Assembly (NCBI GenBank): GCA_036339375.1
Contig: JAYZBC010000003.1
Span: forward strand, 8,527-72,526
Source of the DNA: JAYZBC01 sp036339375
Lineage (GTDB): Bacteria; Pseudomonadota; Alphaproteobacteria; MPNO01; UBA2964
Direction: 5' to 3'
DNA length: 64,000 nucleotides
Shown here: piece by piece, positions 8,455-17,260 of the stretch
Layout of the letters: every line of letters begins with the position of its first letter
Numbering within the stretch: position 1 is the stretch's first letter
The notes under the pieces: generated by a model
Told to the model about the DNA's origin: nothing
The model's input: only the letters and a program-made list of their open reading frames with translations
Database searches by the model: none
Position numbers and translations under genes: made by a program

Positions 8455-9707
8455 AGCATTTTGAATACCGCGGTGGAAATTTGTTTGCCGAAGACGTGTC
8501 AATTGCGGAAGTGGCCACTAACGTAGGTACACCATTTTATTGCTACTCTGCCTCAACAATAGAACAAAATTACGAAATTTTTTCACGTGCTATTGCCCCC
8601 CTCAAAGGTCATATTTTTTATGCATTAAAAGCAAATTCAAATCAAGCAGTCATCAAAACTCTTGCAAATTTAGGGGCAGGTGCAGATGTGGTCAGTGAGG
8701 GAGAAACGCGGAGAGCCCTTGCTGCAGGAATTCCAGGCCCAAAGATTATTTTTTCAGGAGTAGGAAAGACCCGCAGTGAAATCAAATTTGCTCTTTCTGA
8801 AGGCATTGGACAGTTCAACGTTGAATCGGAAAACGAATTAAAATTTTTGGATGAAATTTCTCGTGAAATACAGCGAACAGCCACTATTGCGATCAGAATT
8901 AATCCGGATGTAGAAGCGAAGACGCATAACAAAATCTCAACAGGACGGAAAGAAGATAAATTTGGAATCAGTATAGACCAAGCAAAGTCTCTTTTTGTGC
9001 AAGCAGCAAAGTTGGAGCTAATTAAACCAATAGGTTTTTCAGTGCACATAGGATCCCAACTCACCACACTCAAACCCTTTCGTGAGGCTTTTTCTCGTGT
9101 AGCAGAGGTAGTTCGCCTGATGCGGAAAGAGGGTTTTGTGGTCAGTCGTTTAGATTTGGGTGGTGGTCTTGGCATCAAATATCAACAAGAACAGCCGCCA
9201 AATCCTAAAGAATATGCGTCTGTTGTTTCACAAACCCTCGGAGGTTTAAATTTAGAACTGGCCTTCGAACCAGGTCGGTTTCTTGTTGGAGATGCAGGGG
9301 TTTTAGTTACATCTGTATTACAGGAAAAATTAACATCTACAAAAAGATTTGTAATTGTAGATACAGCTATGAATGATTTGATTCGTCCAACACTATACCA
9401 AGCCTTTCATAACGTTATTCCGGTAAAAAACAATAAAAGGTACTCCATGGGACCTGCAGAAATTGTTGGCCCCGTCTGCGAAACCGGCGATTTATTAGCA
9501 AGCAATATTACGTTGCCAAAACTTTCGGAAGGGGACCTGTTAGTTATAGAAACAACAGGAGCTTACGGAGCAGTCATGGCATCAACATACAACTCGCGAT
9601 TATTAGTACCAGAAATTTTGGTTAACAGAAATAAACATTGTATAATTAGACCAAGGCCCAGTTACGAAATGCTTATGGCTCTTGATTGTATGCCCGATTG
9701 GCTGTGA
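8451..9707 (+). CDS. lysA: Diaminopimelate decarboxylase
   Basis: This 418-residue PLP enzyme makes lysine from meso-diaminopimelate. The PLP lysine is K60 in FYALKANSN. HIGSQ, the glycine-rich GGGLGI loop, EPGRFLV and the CETGD substrate motif are all present in order. The ATG at 8451 overlaps the lipoprotein stop. The 3' flank up to 9771 is AT-rich and holds no clear hairpin. Confidence 0.95.
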   Translation: MKHFEYRGGNLFAEDVSIAEVATNVGTPFYCYSASTIEQNYEIFSRAIAPLKGHIFYALKANSNQAVIKTLANLGAGADVVSEGETRRALAAGIPGPKIIFSGVGKTRSEIKFALSEGIGQFNVESENELKFLDEISREIQRTATIAIRINPDVEAKTHNKISTGRKEDKFGISIDQAKSLFVQAAKLELIKPIGFSVHIGSQLTTLKPFREAFSRVAEVVRLMRKEGFVVSRLDLGGGLGIKYQQEQPPNPKEYASVVSQTLGGLNLELAFEPGRFLVGDAGVLVTSVLQEKLTSTKRFVIVDTAMNDLIRPTLYQAFHNVIPVKNNKRYSMGPAEIVGPVCETGDLLASNITLPKLSEGDLLVIETTGAYGAVMASTYNSRLLVPEILVNRNKHCIIRPRPSYEMLMALDCMPDWL

Positions 9708-9771
9708 TTTTTTTAATTTATTATAATTTGGTTGTTCACTAAAGTAATGGTTGTTTTTCATTAAATAATTA

Positions 9772-10425
9772 TTAACAATTTTTTTTTCCATCAAAGGTAA
9801 TTACAAACACCAAATTTCCCAAAGGGGGGTTAAGGAAAGAAGTAGTAAATTTGACTCTCTCTTGCTTTCGTAGTTTCGAAAAAGGGGAGTTAAAAACCCA
9901 ACGTTGCAATTCTTCTCCTTTTTCATTTTGAATAATTCCAAGCAATTTAGGAACAATTTTAGTCAGCTTAGATAAATTAACAATTTCTCCTTCTATTTTA
10001 ACTCGGGCACCTCCGTTTTCGCTCAGAACCTTAATTGAATAGTCTTGAATGGAAAGACCTGCTCCAGGTTCTGGCAGCATCCTAAAAAAGCTAAAAATTT
10101 CACTGGATTTTGGGAATTTTGATAAAACAATTTCTCTCTCCACATAAGTAGAAATTAAAACCACCGAAAAAATACCACAGCCCAGCATCCACAATACACG
10201 TGCAACCATACCTTTTTTGAAAACAAAATTTATTAACTTGGTCTTAGCGTTGGTTGTCTTGAATTCCTTTTTTGTATTAATTACATCAAATTTTGGACGC
10301 CCAATCGATTGTTCTTGAAACCAAACACCCCCACATTGACTGCAGCGTACCTTTCGACCTTGTGGCCCAATTTTGACGGGTTTTAGCCGAAAACAGGTTA
10401 AACAATTTGGACAATGAAAAAACAT
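9772..10425 (-). CDS. MJ0042-type zinc-ribbon membrane protein
   Basis: This 217-residue protein starts with a zinc ribbon (CPNC at about 5-8 and CSQCGGVWF at about 28-36), followed by a linker, one transmembrane segment at about residues 75-97 and a C-terminal beta-rich domain like DUF3426. The ATG at 10425 is preferred because the zinc ribbon begins two residues later. In many alphaproteobacteria this gene stands divergent from ftsE-ftsX; here those genes are absent (see the entry at 10518). Function unknown. Confidence 0.78.
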   Translation of the reverse strand: MFFHCPNCLTCFRLKPVKIGPQGRKVRCSQCGGVWFQEQSIGRPKFDVINTKKEFKTTNAKTKLINFVFKKGMVARVLWMLGCGIFSVVLISTYVEREIVLSKFPKSSEIFSFFRMLPEPGAGLSIQDYSIKVLSENGGARVKIEGEIVNLSKLTKIVPKLLGIIQNEKGEELQRWVFNSPFSKLRKQERVKFTTSFLNPPLGNLVFVITFDGKKNC

Positions 10426-10517
10426 AAAAACAAAACCTATAATAACCACCCATGGACAAAGAAAATGGTTCACACAAGTTTTTCAATTGTATACGGTCAA
10501 GTTAAAGAGGAGGCAAG

Positions 10518-10556
10518 ATGATGAGATTTTGTTTGTTATTTAACTTAAACATTTGA
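10518..10556 (+). other. Orphan strong ribosome-binding site with a 12-codon reading frame, possible ftsE scar
   Basis: An AAAGAGGAGGCAAG sequence at 10504-10517 is followed directly by ATGATG and only 12 codons (MMRFCLLFNLNI) before TGA. This is an unusually good translation start with no gene behind it. It sits where ftsE usually starts, between the zinc-ribbon gene and ydcF, and FtsE proteins typically begin MIRF. I read it as the 5' remnant of a deleted ftsEX pair. A tiny leader peptide is the alternative. Confidence 0.4.
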
Positions 10557-10658
10557 CTAAAAGGTTTGTTCGAGTTTTTCCAAACTTCAGGCTGGGTACT
10601 TTGATAAATTTGACGCAAAATTCATTTCTCTGATTCTAACAAAAAGGAAATTTTGCAT

Positions 10659-11351
10659 ATGCTCTTTCATAAAAGTCCGTACCGTCTCCTTATGGGCTTT
10701 GGATTTTCTACATTACATATAAAAAGAAACACTATTATCCGCACACGAAAACCAAAATGGCTAATTAAAACGTTCCTTGGAGTCCTCAGTATCGTGGTAT
10801 TATGGCTGATGGGGTTAGTGTGGTTCGTCAACCAGGTCCCGAAACAAATTTCATATAATAAATCTCAAACTGATGCTGTCGTTGTCCTTACAGGTGGTAA
10901 AAGCCGTTTGGATACTGGGTTAAAATTATTTTTCAAAGGTTATGCTAAACAGCTTTTCATTTCAGGCGTTGCCTTAGATGGCGGAGATATGAAAAACCTT
11001 CTAAAGGTAGCACAACGAAGTCCCAACAAGTTGGCTTGTTGCATTAATGTCGGTTTTTCCAAAAATACAGCCGAAAATGCATTTGAAACTGCTACTTGGA
11101 TAAGTTCTAGTGGTTTTCAGTCTCTTCGGCTGGTAACAGCAACATACCATATGCCTCGGAGTCTTCTAGAAATGAAATATCAAATGCCGGATATAAAGAT
11201 AATACCCCACCCGGTTTTTCCGATACTATTTAAACGTGAAAGTTGGTGGTTATGGCCAGGAACAGTAAAATTACTAACAAGCGAGTTTAATAAATACATT
11301 TTTGCAAAAATTAGAATGCTTCCATCTTTTTTATTTGAGCTAGGACCGTAA
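10659..11351 (+). CDS. YdcF-family (DUF218) inner-membrane protein
   Basis: This 230-residue protein has a basic N-terminus, one transmembrane helix at about residues 37-58 and a DUF218 domain that starts with TDAVVVLTGG (71-80) and includes the TAENA motif and the TYHMPRS segment. Members of the YdcF/ElyC family have roles in envelope integrity; the reaction is not defined. The ATG at 10659 has AAGGAAA 8 bases upstream. It is followed two bases later by the plsC-like gene. Confidence 0.85.
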   Translation: MLFHKSPYRLLMGFGFSTLHIKRNTIIRTRKPKWLIKTFLGVLSIVVLWLMGLVWFVNQVPKQISYNKSQTDAVVVLTGGKSRLDTGLKLFFKGYAKQLFISGVALDGGDMKNLLKVAQRSPNKLACCINVGFSKNTAENAFETATWISSSGFQSLRLVTATYHMPRSLLEMKYQMPDIKIIPHPVFPILFKRESWWLWPGTVKLLTSEFNKYIFAKIRMLPSFLFELGP

Positions 11352-11353
11352 TT

Positions 11354-12070
11354 GTGGTTTTGGCACGGTCTATTTTTTATCAGATTATTTATGGTATTTG
11401 GGCAGTATTAATGGCTCTCGTTTTCCTGCCGTCTCTGACATTGCCCCACAAGGCAAGTTTGTTTGTTGCTCAAATTTGGAGTGCCTCTGTATTCTGGATC
11501 CTCCGCTATACCGCTGGACTTACTTATAAAGTTGAAAATCAAAACTTGATACCAGATGGCCCAGTTATTTATGCTTCCAAACACCAATCAACATGGGACA
11601 CTTTGTTTTATCCATATGAAGTTAAAAATTCGGTAATTGTATTAAAAAAAGAACTTTATCTAATTCCCTTTTTTGGATGGTATGCAAAAAAATATGGGAA
11701 CATTGCCGTCAATCGTAAGTCTGGTTCTTCTGCACTTCGTAAAATGGTTAGAGAAGCCAAAATTTTTGTTTTATCTGGCAGATCCATCGTTGTATTTCCA
11801 GAAGGCACAAGGACCCGGCCAGGTGAAAAACATAAATATCATAGTGGGGTTGCAGCCCTTTACAAAAATTTAGATCTTCCCGTAGTCCCGGTTGCCTTGA
11901 ATTCTGGCTTATTTTGGCCAAGGAGACATCTCATCCGAAAGCCTGGAATAATTACACTACGTTATCTGACTCCTATTTTACCCGGTCTTTCTCGTGAGGC
12001 TTTCATGTCCAAATTGGAAACAGAAATTGAAGCCGCTCAGATCCAAATTAACCAGTCCACTGAGTTGTAG
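11354..12070 (+). CDS. plsC: 1-acyl-sn-glycerol-3-phosphate acyltransferase
   Basis: This 238-residue membrane-associated acyltransferase makes phosphatidate from lysophosphatidate. The HX4D catalytic motif is H77-QSTW-D82, and the acceptor-binding FPEGTRTRPG is at 148-157. A hydrophobic N-terminus (about 5-28) anchors it. GTG at 11354 is the start. It is coupled to ydcF, the usual alphaproteobacterial order. The following 94 bases (12071-12164) are AT-rich and contain no gene. Confidence 0.9.
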   Translation: MVLARSIFYQIIYGIWAVLMALVFLPSLTLPHKASLFVAQIWSASVFWILRYTAGLTYKVENQNLIPDGPVIYASKHQSTWDTLFYPYEVKNSVIVLKKELYLIPFFGWYAKKYGNIAVNRKSGSSALRKMVREAKIFVLSGRSIVVFPEGTRTRPGEKHKYHSGVAALYKNLDLPVVPVALNSGLFWPRRHLIRKPGIITLRYLTPILPGLSREAFMSKLETEIEAAQIQINQSTEL

Positions 12071-12164
12071 TTTCATGTAGATAAGTTTATCCACAGGTTG
12101 TGCAAAATGGGGATACATTCTTTTTCAAAATTAAATTTACTATTACACAATTTTCACAAACGTT

Positions 12165-13034
12165 TCATTGTTTTTCATCTTCTATTGAGTTTTGAAGCGT
12201 TCCAACACAATCAATCTCTATCTCCAAATGGTCACCAGGTGTTAAATATTTAGGAGGATCGTATTCGATCGCAGACCCGCCGGGACTACCGGTACAAATT
12301 AAATCTCCTGGCTGTAGAAAAGCGAAACGGGAAATATAAGAGATTACAAACGGAATATCAAAAATCATCATATCCGTACTGCCGTTCTGCCGCTCTTCCC
12401 CATTCACACGGGTCACAATCTGTGTTTTCATTGGATTAGGTACTTCATCAGGGGTAACTAACCAAGGACCCATGGAACCTGAACGCCACTGATTTTTAAC
12501 CGGGCAGTTCTGCGTTCCACGACCAATCCAACCTCTTACACTACCTTCATTAGCAATAGTATATCCACCAACAAAAGAAAGAGCATTTTTTTCAGAAATG
12601 TGCCGGCCTTCTTTACCTATAACCACAACGAGTTCACCCTCATAGTCGAGTTTTTCTCCATCGTCAGAACCTCTTATAATTGGCTGACCATGAGCTGAAA
12701 ATGAATCCCTAAAACGTGGAAAAATACTCGGCCAGTCTGGGCGCCCGTCTTCTTTGACCTCATGATAAGCACGATAATTACGCCCGACACAAAAGATTTT
12801 TGTTGGATTTTTAATAGGAATGGAAAAAGTAATTTCCGTTAAGTCTAAAAAAGTGGAACCAGCGTCCGCTGTTTTCTGTAAAAAATTTAGAGCCTTGGGT
12901 CCAAGTGATAACACATCGCGCAAGTTTTTAAAACGTTGCCCTTGATAAATAACATCAGATAGATCAACAATCTTACTATCACGAACCGATCCAAACCTTG
13001 GATTACCATTATGTATAAAACTGACTAGTTTCAT
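12165..13034 (-). CDS. Fumarylacetoacetate hydrolase family protein
   Basis: This 289-residue cytoplasmic enzyme has the FAH fold and includes KIFCVGRNYRAYHEV, the metal-binding DYEGELVVVIGK (E-x-E) and the GDLICTGSPGG end motif. The family covers acylpyruvate hydrolases, ureidoglycolate lyases and 2-keto-4-pentenoate hydratases, so the substrate is open. The ATG at 13034 has AAGGA upstream. It lies downstream of the EamA gene with a 160-base gap containing inverted repeats, and is probably transcribed separately. Confidence 0.82.
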   Translation of the reverse strand: MKLVSFIHNGNPRFGSVRDSKIVDLSDVIYQGQRFKNLRDVLSLGPKALNFLQKTADAGSTFLDLTEITFSIPIKNPTKIFCVGRNYRAYHEVKEDGRPDWPSIFPRFRDSFSAHGQPIIRGSDDGEKLDYEGELVVVIGKEGRHISEKNALSFVGGYTIANEGSVRGWIGRGTQNCPVKNQWRSGSMGPWLVTPDEVPNPMKTQIVTRVNGEERQNGSTDMMIFDIPFVISYISRFAFLQPGDLICTGSPGGSAIEYDPPKYLTPGDHLEIEIDCVGTLQNSIEDEKQ

Positions 13035-13076
13035 TACCTGTTCCTTACAAATGACTACCAAAAAATTTCAGATAAT

Positions 13077-13162
13077 AGGTTAACCTGTCTTTATGCGACA
13101 CATTCTACCCTTTTTAAAATAGTATGAAGCAATTTGTCGTTTATTCCCAACCTATCAAGGTT
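13077..13162 (-). promoter_or_regulatory. Two related inverted repeats upstream of the FAH-family gene
   Basis: A perfect 10-base palindrome, AGGTTAACCT, lies at 13077-13086. A second dyad with the same arms, AACCT-ATCA-AGGTT, lies at 13149-13162. Both are in the region upstream of the gene at 12165-13034 and downstream of the EamA stop. Neither is followed by a T-run on the minus strand, so an operator or regulator pair is more likely than a terminator. No regulator gene is adjacent. Confidence 0.35.
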
Positions 13163-13194
13163 CTTTACTGTTTTTTTTAATAATCTTCATTTTT

Positions 13195-14079
13195 TTATTT
13201 ATTAGCTAAAGCAACACCAGCAACAGCAATGAACAATCCGGTTAACGCTAACAGGGTGAAGGTTTCGTCAAACATGAGCCAACCCATGAAAGCGGTGGTC
13301 GGCGGACTTAAATACATTAAACTGGTCACTTTTGCCGCTGCCCCTCGTTTTACTAAAAAGAAATAAATGCCTATCCCAAATATGGAAAGTCCAATTCCTG
13401 ACCATGTTAGAGCGTAAAAAAAATTCCAAGTCCAGTGTACTTTTAATGTTTCAAAAACAATTGCCAGCATGCCTAAAACAAAAAAAGATGTGGTATTTTG
13501 AGTGCAAAGTGCCACCCTGATATCTACTTGGGAACAATAGCGTTTTTGATATAGTGTCCCAATGGTAATTCCGCTAAGCGCACCAAGGGCAAACAACAAT
13601 CCAATCACACTCTGATGTGTGAAATCAACTTTCTCGACTACAACTAATCCCAAACCTATAAAACCAAGAGCAAGCCCAAACCATTGGCTTAACCTAATTT
13701 TTTCACCCAAGGTTGGAGCGGCCAACGCCCCTGTTACCAGGGGCTGCAATCCTACAATGAGAGCCATCACACCCGTGGAAACTCCAATAAAAATGCCATA
13801 AAACACACCTGTTAAATAGGTACTTTGTATTAAAAGGCCAGCAAAAATTACGTGAAAATATGATTTTTTGGATTTGGGCCATTCTATTTTGCAAAAAAAA
13901 AGGAATGGAACAAGAACAGTGAGCGCAAGCAAAAATCTCAGTGCCAAAAATGTAAAGGGTTCAGCATAAGGCAAACCATATTTGGCAGAGATAAATCCGC
14001 TCGCCCAAAAAAATATAAAAAAAGAAGCTGCTACTGGTGTCCAGCAATTCGAAAGATTTAAAGGCTTTTTCCGTGCCAT
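13195..14079 (-). CDS. EamA/DMT-family transporter
   Basis: This 294-residue integral membrane protein has about ten hydrophobic helices and two EamA repeats, the layout of drug/metabolite exporters (RhaT/YdcZ-like). Recognisable pieces are FFWASGFISAKYGLP near the N-terminus and MYLSPPTTAFMGWLMFDE in the second repeat. ATG at 14079 is chosen over a TTG five codons earlier. The substrate is unknown. It is divergent from the DUF2125 gene. Confidence 0.85.
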   Translation of the reverse strand: MARKKPLNLSNCWTPVAASFFIFFWASGFISAKYGLPYAEPFTFLALRFLLALTVLVPFLFFCKIEWPKSKKSYFHVIFAGLLIQSTYLTGVFYGIFIGVSTGVMALIVGLQPLVTGALAAPTLGEKIRLSQWFGLALGFIGLGLVVVEKVDFTHQSVIGLLFALGALSGITIGTLYQKRYCSQVDIRVALCTQNTTSFFVLGMLAIVFETLKVHWTWNFFYALTWSGIGLSIFGIGIYFFLVKRGAAAKVTSLMYLSPPTTAFMGWLMFDETFTLLALTGLFIAVAGVALANK

Positions 14080-14183
14080 CTTAACACTCAACAAAAATCA
14101 AATTATCAAAATTAAGTTCTTAAAAAAAGTCTTTCTCGACCCTTACACAACAAAACTTTATAAAGAACACAAAGGAAAATTAA

Positions 14184-15233
14184 ATGAAATGGCGGCATCC
14201 CGGTATAATTTGTGTAATTGCCTTCGTGATTGTAACAGGCTTATACGTGAGCGGTTGGTTTATGTTTGCATATTTCTTGAAAGGACAGTTAACTGACTGG
14301 TCCGCTGAGCTTCGTGCTAAGGGTTGGGCTTTAACATACAAAGAGGTGAAAATACGGGGTTTTCCTCTTAGTTGGCAAGTTACGATTGGCCAACCAAAAT
14401 TAAGCCAAAGACAAAAAGATTTTAAGATTTATTGGACGGGATCAAATTTGATTTTAGATTACCGTCTTTGGAATTTAAATAAAATTAAGTTTTTTAGCGA
14501 TAAAACCCATCTTAATAGTTGGAGTTCTTCCTCCTTAAAAAAACCATTCAAAATGGATATGAGTGAGGTCCAAGGGGAAATAAATTTTTCCGCACAAGGG
14601 GAACTTAGGAAATTTTTAATGACAACGCGTTTAATGGAGGTTGAAACGCAGTCATCGACTAAATTCCAACTCTCAAACCTAATTACAACAGTTAATGGCT
14701 CTCAGTTTGCCATACCTAATACAGAGGTTCATCAGAAACCCTTTTTGAATTTGGACATTAAACTTTCAAATTTAAATCTCCATAAAACTGAGAATTTCAA
14801 AATTAGTCGGGAAATTAGTGAAATTTTCGTTAAAGGGACAATTTTAGGTAAAATTCCCAATTTTCTTACTCAAAAAAGCTTTTTTGAATGGGCAAAGAAC
14901 GGTGGCTCTGTAGAAGTAGAAAAATTAGGCTTAAAATGGTCTGAGTTAAGGTTAATTGGTTCAGGAACTTTGGCCTTAGACCCTACCTTCCAACCCATAG
15001 GAGCCTTCACAACTAGAATTACCGGCTATAACGCAATTATAAAAAAGTTAGTAAAACAAGGGGTCATCCGGCCGCGTACCGCTCTTCTGAGCCAACTTGT
15101 ATTAAATTCTTTGTCAACAAATTCCCTTGAAAATGGGAGGAAGGAATTAAATGCTCCAATAACAATTCAAGAAGGCTGGGTTTTTGTTGGTCCACTAAAA
15201 TTGTTTAAGATTCCAAAAATTAAATGGTATTAA
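14184..15233 (+). CDS. DUF2125 domain protein
   Basis: This 349-residue alphaproteobacterial protein of unknown function has an N-terminal transmembrane or signal segment (about residues 8-30), then a mostly beta domain typical of DUF2125. The family start is visible in LRAKGWALTYKEVKIRGFPL. ATG at 14184 has AAAGGAAAA before it. It is likely periplasmic and inner-membrane anchored. In alphaproteobacteria it commonly sits next to the aromatic amino acid cluster, as here. Confidence 0.75.
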   Translation: MKWRHPGIICVIAFVIVTGLYVSGWFMFAYFLKGQLTDWSAELRAKGWALTYKEVKIRGFPLSWQVTIGQPKLSQRQKDFKIYWTGSNLILDYRLWNLNKIKFFSDKTHLNSWSSSSLKKPFKMDMSEVQGEINFSAQGELRKFLMTTRLMEVETQSSTKFQLSNLITTVNGSQFAIPNTEVHQKPFLNLDIKLSNLNLHKTENFKISREISEIFVKGTILGKIPNFLTQKSFFEWAKNGGSVEVEKLGLKWSELRLIGSGTLALDPTFQPIGAFTTRITGYNAIIKKLVKQGVIRPRTALLSQLVLNSLSTNSLENGRKELNAPITIQEGWVFVGPLKLFKIPKIKWY

Positions 15234-15253
15234 AACATACTGCCACTTTGTTT

Positions 15254-16159
15254 TTATGGTGGTTTAGGCGGAATGTGTTGGCCTGCTTCTACAACCCCTC
15301 GGCGTATTTCTCGTGTGCGCTCAAATAAAGATTGCAATATCTCCCCATCTCCGTCACGTATGGCCCTCTGGAGCTTACTCAAATCCTCAGTTAATCGACC
15401 AAGCATTTCGAGGACCGCCTCTTTGTTGTTCAAAAATATATCTCGCCACATTACGGGGTCTGAAGCCGCAATTCTTGTGAAATCTCGAAATCCACTCGCA
15501 GAAAATTTGATGACCTCAGATTTTAGACGTTCCTCCAAATCAGTTGCTGTTCCTACAATCGTATAAGCGATTAGATGTGGTACATGAGACGTAATTGCCA
15601 GAACTTGATCATGATGTTCTGCATCCATTATTTCAATTTTGCTTCCCAACACTTCCCAAAACTGAGAAACCTTTTCTATTGCACGTTTATTTGTTCCTTT
15701 GGGCGGTGTCAGCACGACCCACCGGTCTTCGAATAATGTGTCAAAACCAGATTCGGGTCCTGAATTTTCTGTTCCCGCGATTGGATGCCCAGGAACAAGA
15801 TGTACTCTTGGAGGCAGGTGTGGTAAAAAAGCTTCCATTGTTACCTGTTTTACGGACCCAACATCAGACACTATTGAACCAGATTTAAGAGAACCCGAAA
15901 TTCTCTTAGCTATTTCAGCGTATGCACTAAGTGGGGTGCAAATTATAATGAGATCAGCATCGGCCACTACTATAGCGGGATTATCAGTTACAAAATCTGC
16001 AAGGTTAAGTTCTGAAACAATCTTTTTAGTATTTTCTGATTGTACGCAAACGTAAAGTTTGCCTGCCAAATTTTCCCGTCGAACAATCCTTGCAATCGAA
16101 GAACCAATTAAACCGGCACCAATTAAAGCGATTTTACCAAATAAAGGATTTTTATTCAT
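15254..16159 (-). CDS. tyrA: Prephenate/arogenate dehydrogenase
   Basis: This 301-residue NAD(P)-dependent dehydrogenase converts prephenate or arogenate toward tyrosine. The Rossmann motif IGAGLIGSSIA is at the N-terminus. Other family signatures are VSDVGSVK, the HPIAGTE motif with its substrate-binding histidine, and AITSHVPHLIAY. It is the last gene of the chorismate mutase-hisC-tyrA unit, nine bases after hisC. Cyclohexadienyl dehydrogenase (TyrC) is the alternative name; specificity cannot be set from sequence. Confidence 0.92.
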   Translation of the reverse strand: MNKNPLFGKIALIGAGLIGSSIARIVRRENLAGKLYVCVQSENTKKIVSELNLADFVTDNPAIVVADADLIIICTPLSAYAEIAKRISGSLKSGSIVSDVGSVKQVTMEAFLPHLPPRVHLVPGHPIAGTENSGPESGFDTLFEDRWVVLTPPKGTNKRAIEKVSQFWEVLGSKIEIMDAEHHDQVLAITSHVPHLIAYTIVGTATDLEERLKSEVIKFSASGFRDFTRIAASDPVMWRDIFLNNKEAVLEMLGRLTEDLSKLQRAIRDGDGEILQSLFERTREIRRGVVEAGQHIPPKPP

Positions 16160-16168
16160 TAATTTTTT

Positions 16169-17260
16169 CTAACCCAATAGAAATTGTTCACATGCACTGC
16201 TGAAAGAATAAATTTCATCCTCTGTACCGATAGTTACACGGAGGCATGCCGGCAAGTGATAAACACTGGTTTCACGTGGTATAATACCTTTCTGATTAAA
16301 AAATTTCATGGCTAGCAAACAGTTTTTTCTTTCGGTTTCAGGGAATTTAACCAATACAAAATTAGCAACACTTGGATAAACAGTTAGACCCAAATTTTTT
16401 AGCCGGTTACTTAACCAAGGGAGCCAAACAGAATTATGGTCACGCGATGCCGCAACGTGAACTTCATCTTCTACTGCCGCAATTCCGGCTTCTTGGGCCG
16501 CAGTAGATAAATTGAAAGGGCCACGTAATTTATTTAAGATATCACAAATAGAGAGTGGACAATAAGCCCACCCAATTCTAAGAGCGGCTAGCCCGTAAAT
16601 TTTTGAAAAAGTTCGTGTAATTACTGTATTTTCGTTTTTATCTACTAAATCAAATCCAACGCTATAGTCATTTCGTATTACGTATTCGGCGTAGGCACAA
16701 TCAATTACAAGGAGAATGTTTTCTGGTAGACCCGCACGCAACTTTAACAATTCATCTCCAGAAATATACGAGCCTGTCGGATTGTTTGGGTTTGCTATAA
16801 ATACTATCTTTGTTTTTCTTGTTACAAGCTTTAAGACAGAATTTACATCAAAGGTTAATTCACGCTCGGGTGCTATAACTGGCATGGCTCCAACTGTGCG
16901 AGCTATTATGGGATACATATTAAAACCATGTTTACTCATGATAATTTCATCACCAGGCCCTGCGTAAGCCCGAGCTAAGTTATACAAAATCTCATCAGAA
17001 CCAGCCCCACATGTAATTCGGTTCTCATCCAAACCGTGGTATTTCCCAAGTATTCCACGGAGTTTAGCCGAACTTCCTTCGGGATACCTGTGCAAAGAGG
17101 CAGAAACTTTATTAAAAGCTTCTATAGCTTTTGGGCTGGGTCCAAGCGCACTTTCGTTAGACGAAAGCTTTATAGCTCTTTCAAAATTAGAAATCTCTGA
17201 CTGCCCCGGTGCATAAGGCGAAATCTCGAGTATCCCCGGCCGAGATTTTAATTCTTTCAT
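16169..17260 (-). CDS. hisC: Histidinol-phosphate/aromatic aminotransferase
   Basis: This 363-residue class I/II PLP aminotransferase has the PLP lysine K220 in TFSKIYGLAALRIGW, IANPNNPTG for cofactor binding and GAGSDE near residue 86. The family acts on histidinol phosphate and often on aromatic 2-oxo acids. Its position between chorismate mutase and tyrA suggests a role in Tyr/Phe transamination as well as histidine synthesis. ATG at 17260 overlaps the chorismate mutase stop by four bases. Confidence 0.92.
   Translation of the reverse strand: MKELKSRPGILEISPYAPGQSEISNFERAIKLSSNESALGPSPKAIEAFNKVSASLHRYPEGSSAKLRGILGKYHGLDENRITCGAGSDEILYNLARAYAGPGDEIIMSKHGFNMYPIIARTVGAMPVIAPERELTFDVNSVLKLVTRKTKIVFIANPNNPTGSYISGDELLKLRAGLPENILLVIDCAYAEYVIRNDYSVGFDLVDKNENTVITRTFSKIYGLAALRIGWAYCPLSICDILNKLRGPFNLSTAAQEAGIAAVEDEVHVAASRDHNSVWLPWLSNRLKNLGLTVYPSVANFVLVKFPETERKNCLLAMKFFNQKGIIPRETSVYHLPACLRVTIGTEDEIYSFSSACEQFLLG

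Noticed and set aside
9708..9771. Terminator between lysA and the zinc-ribbon gene
   Set aside because: The only inverted repeats are short and made almost entirely of A and T, so a stable hairpin is not supported.
12087..12095. Perfect DnaA box (TTATCCACA) after plsC
   Set aside because: A single 9-mer is expected by chance about once in a window this size, and there is no cluster of boxes, no dnaA/dnaN and no clear origin context.
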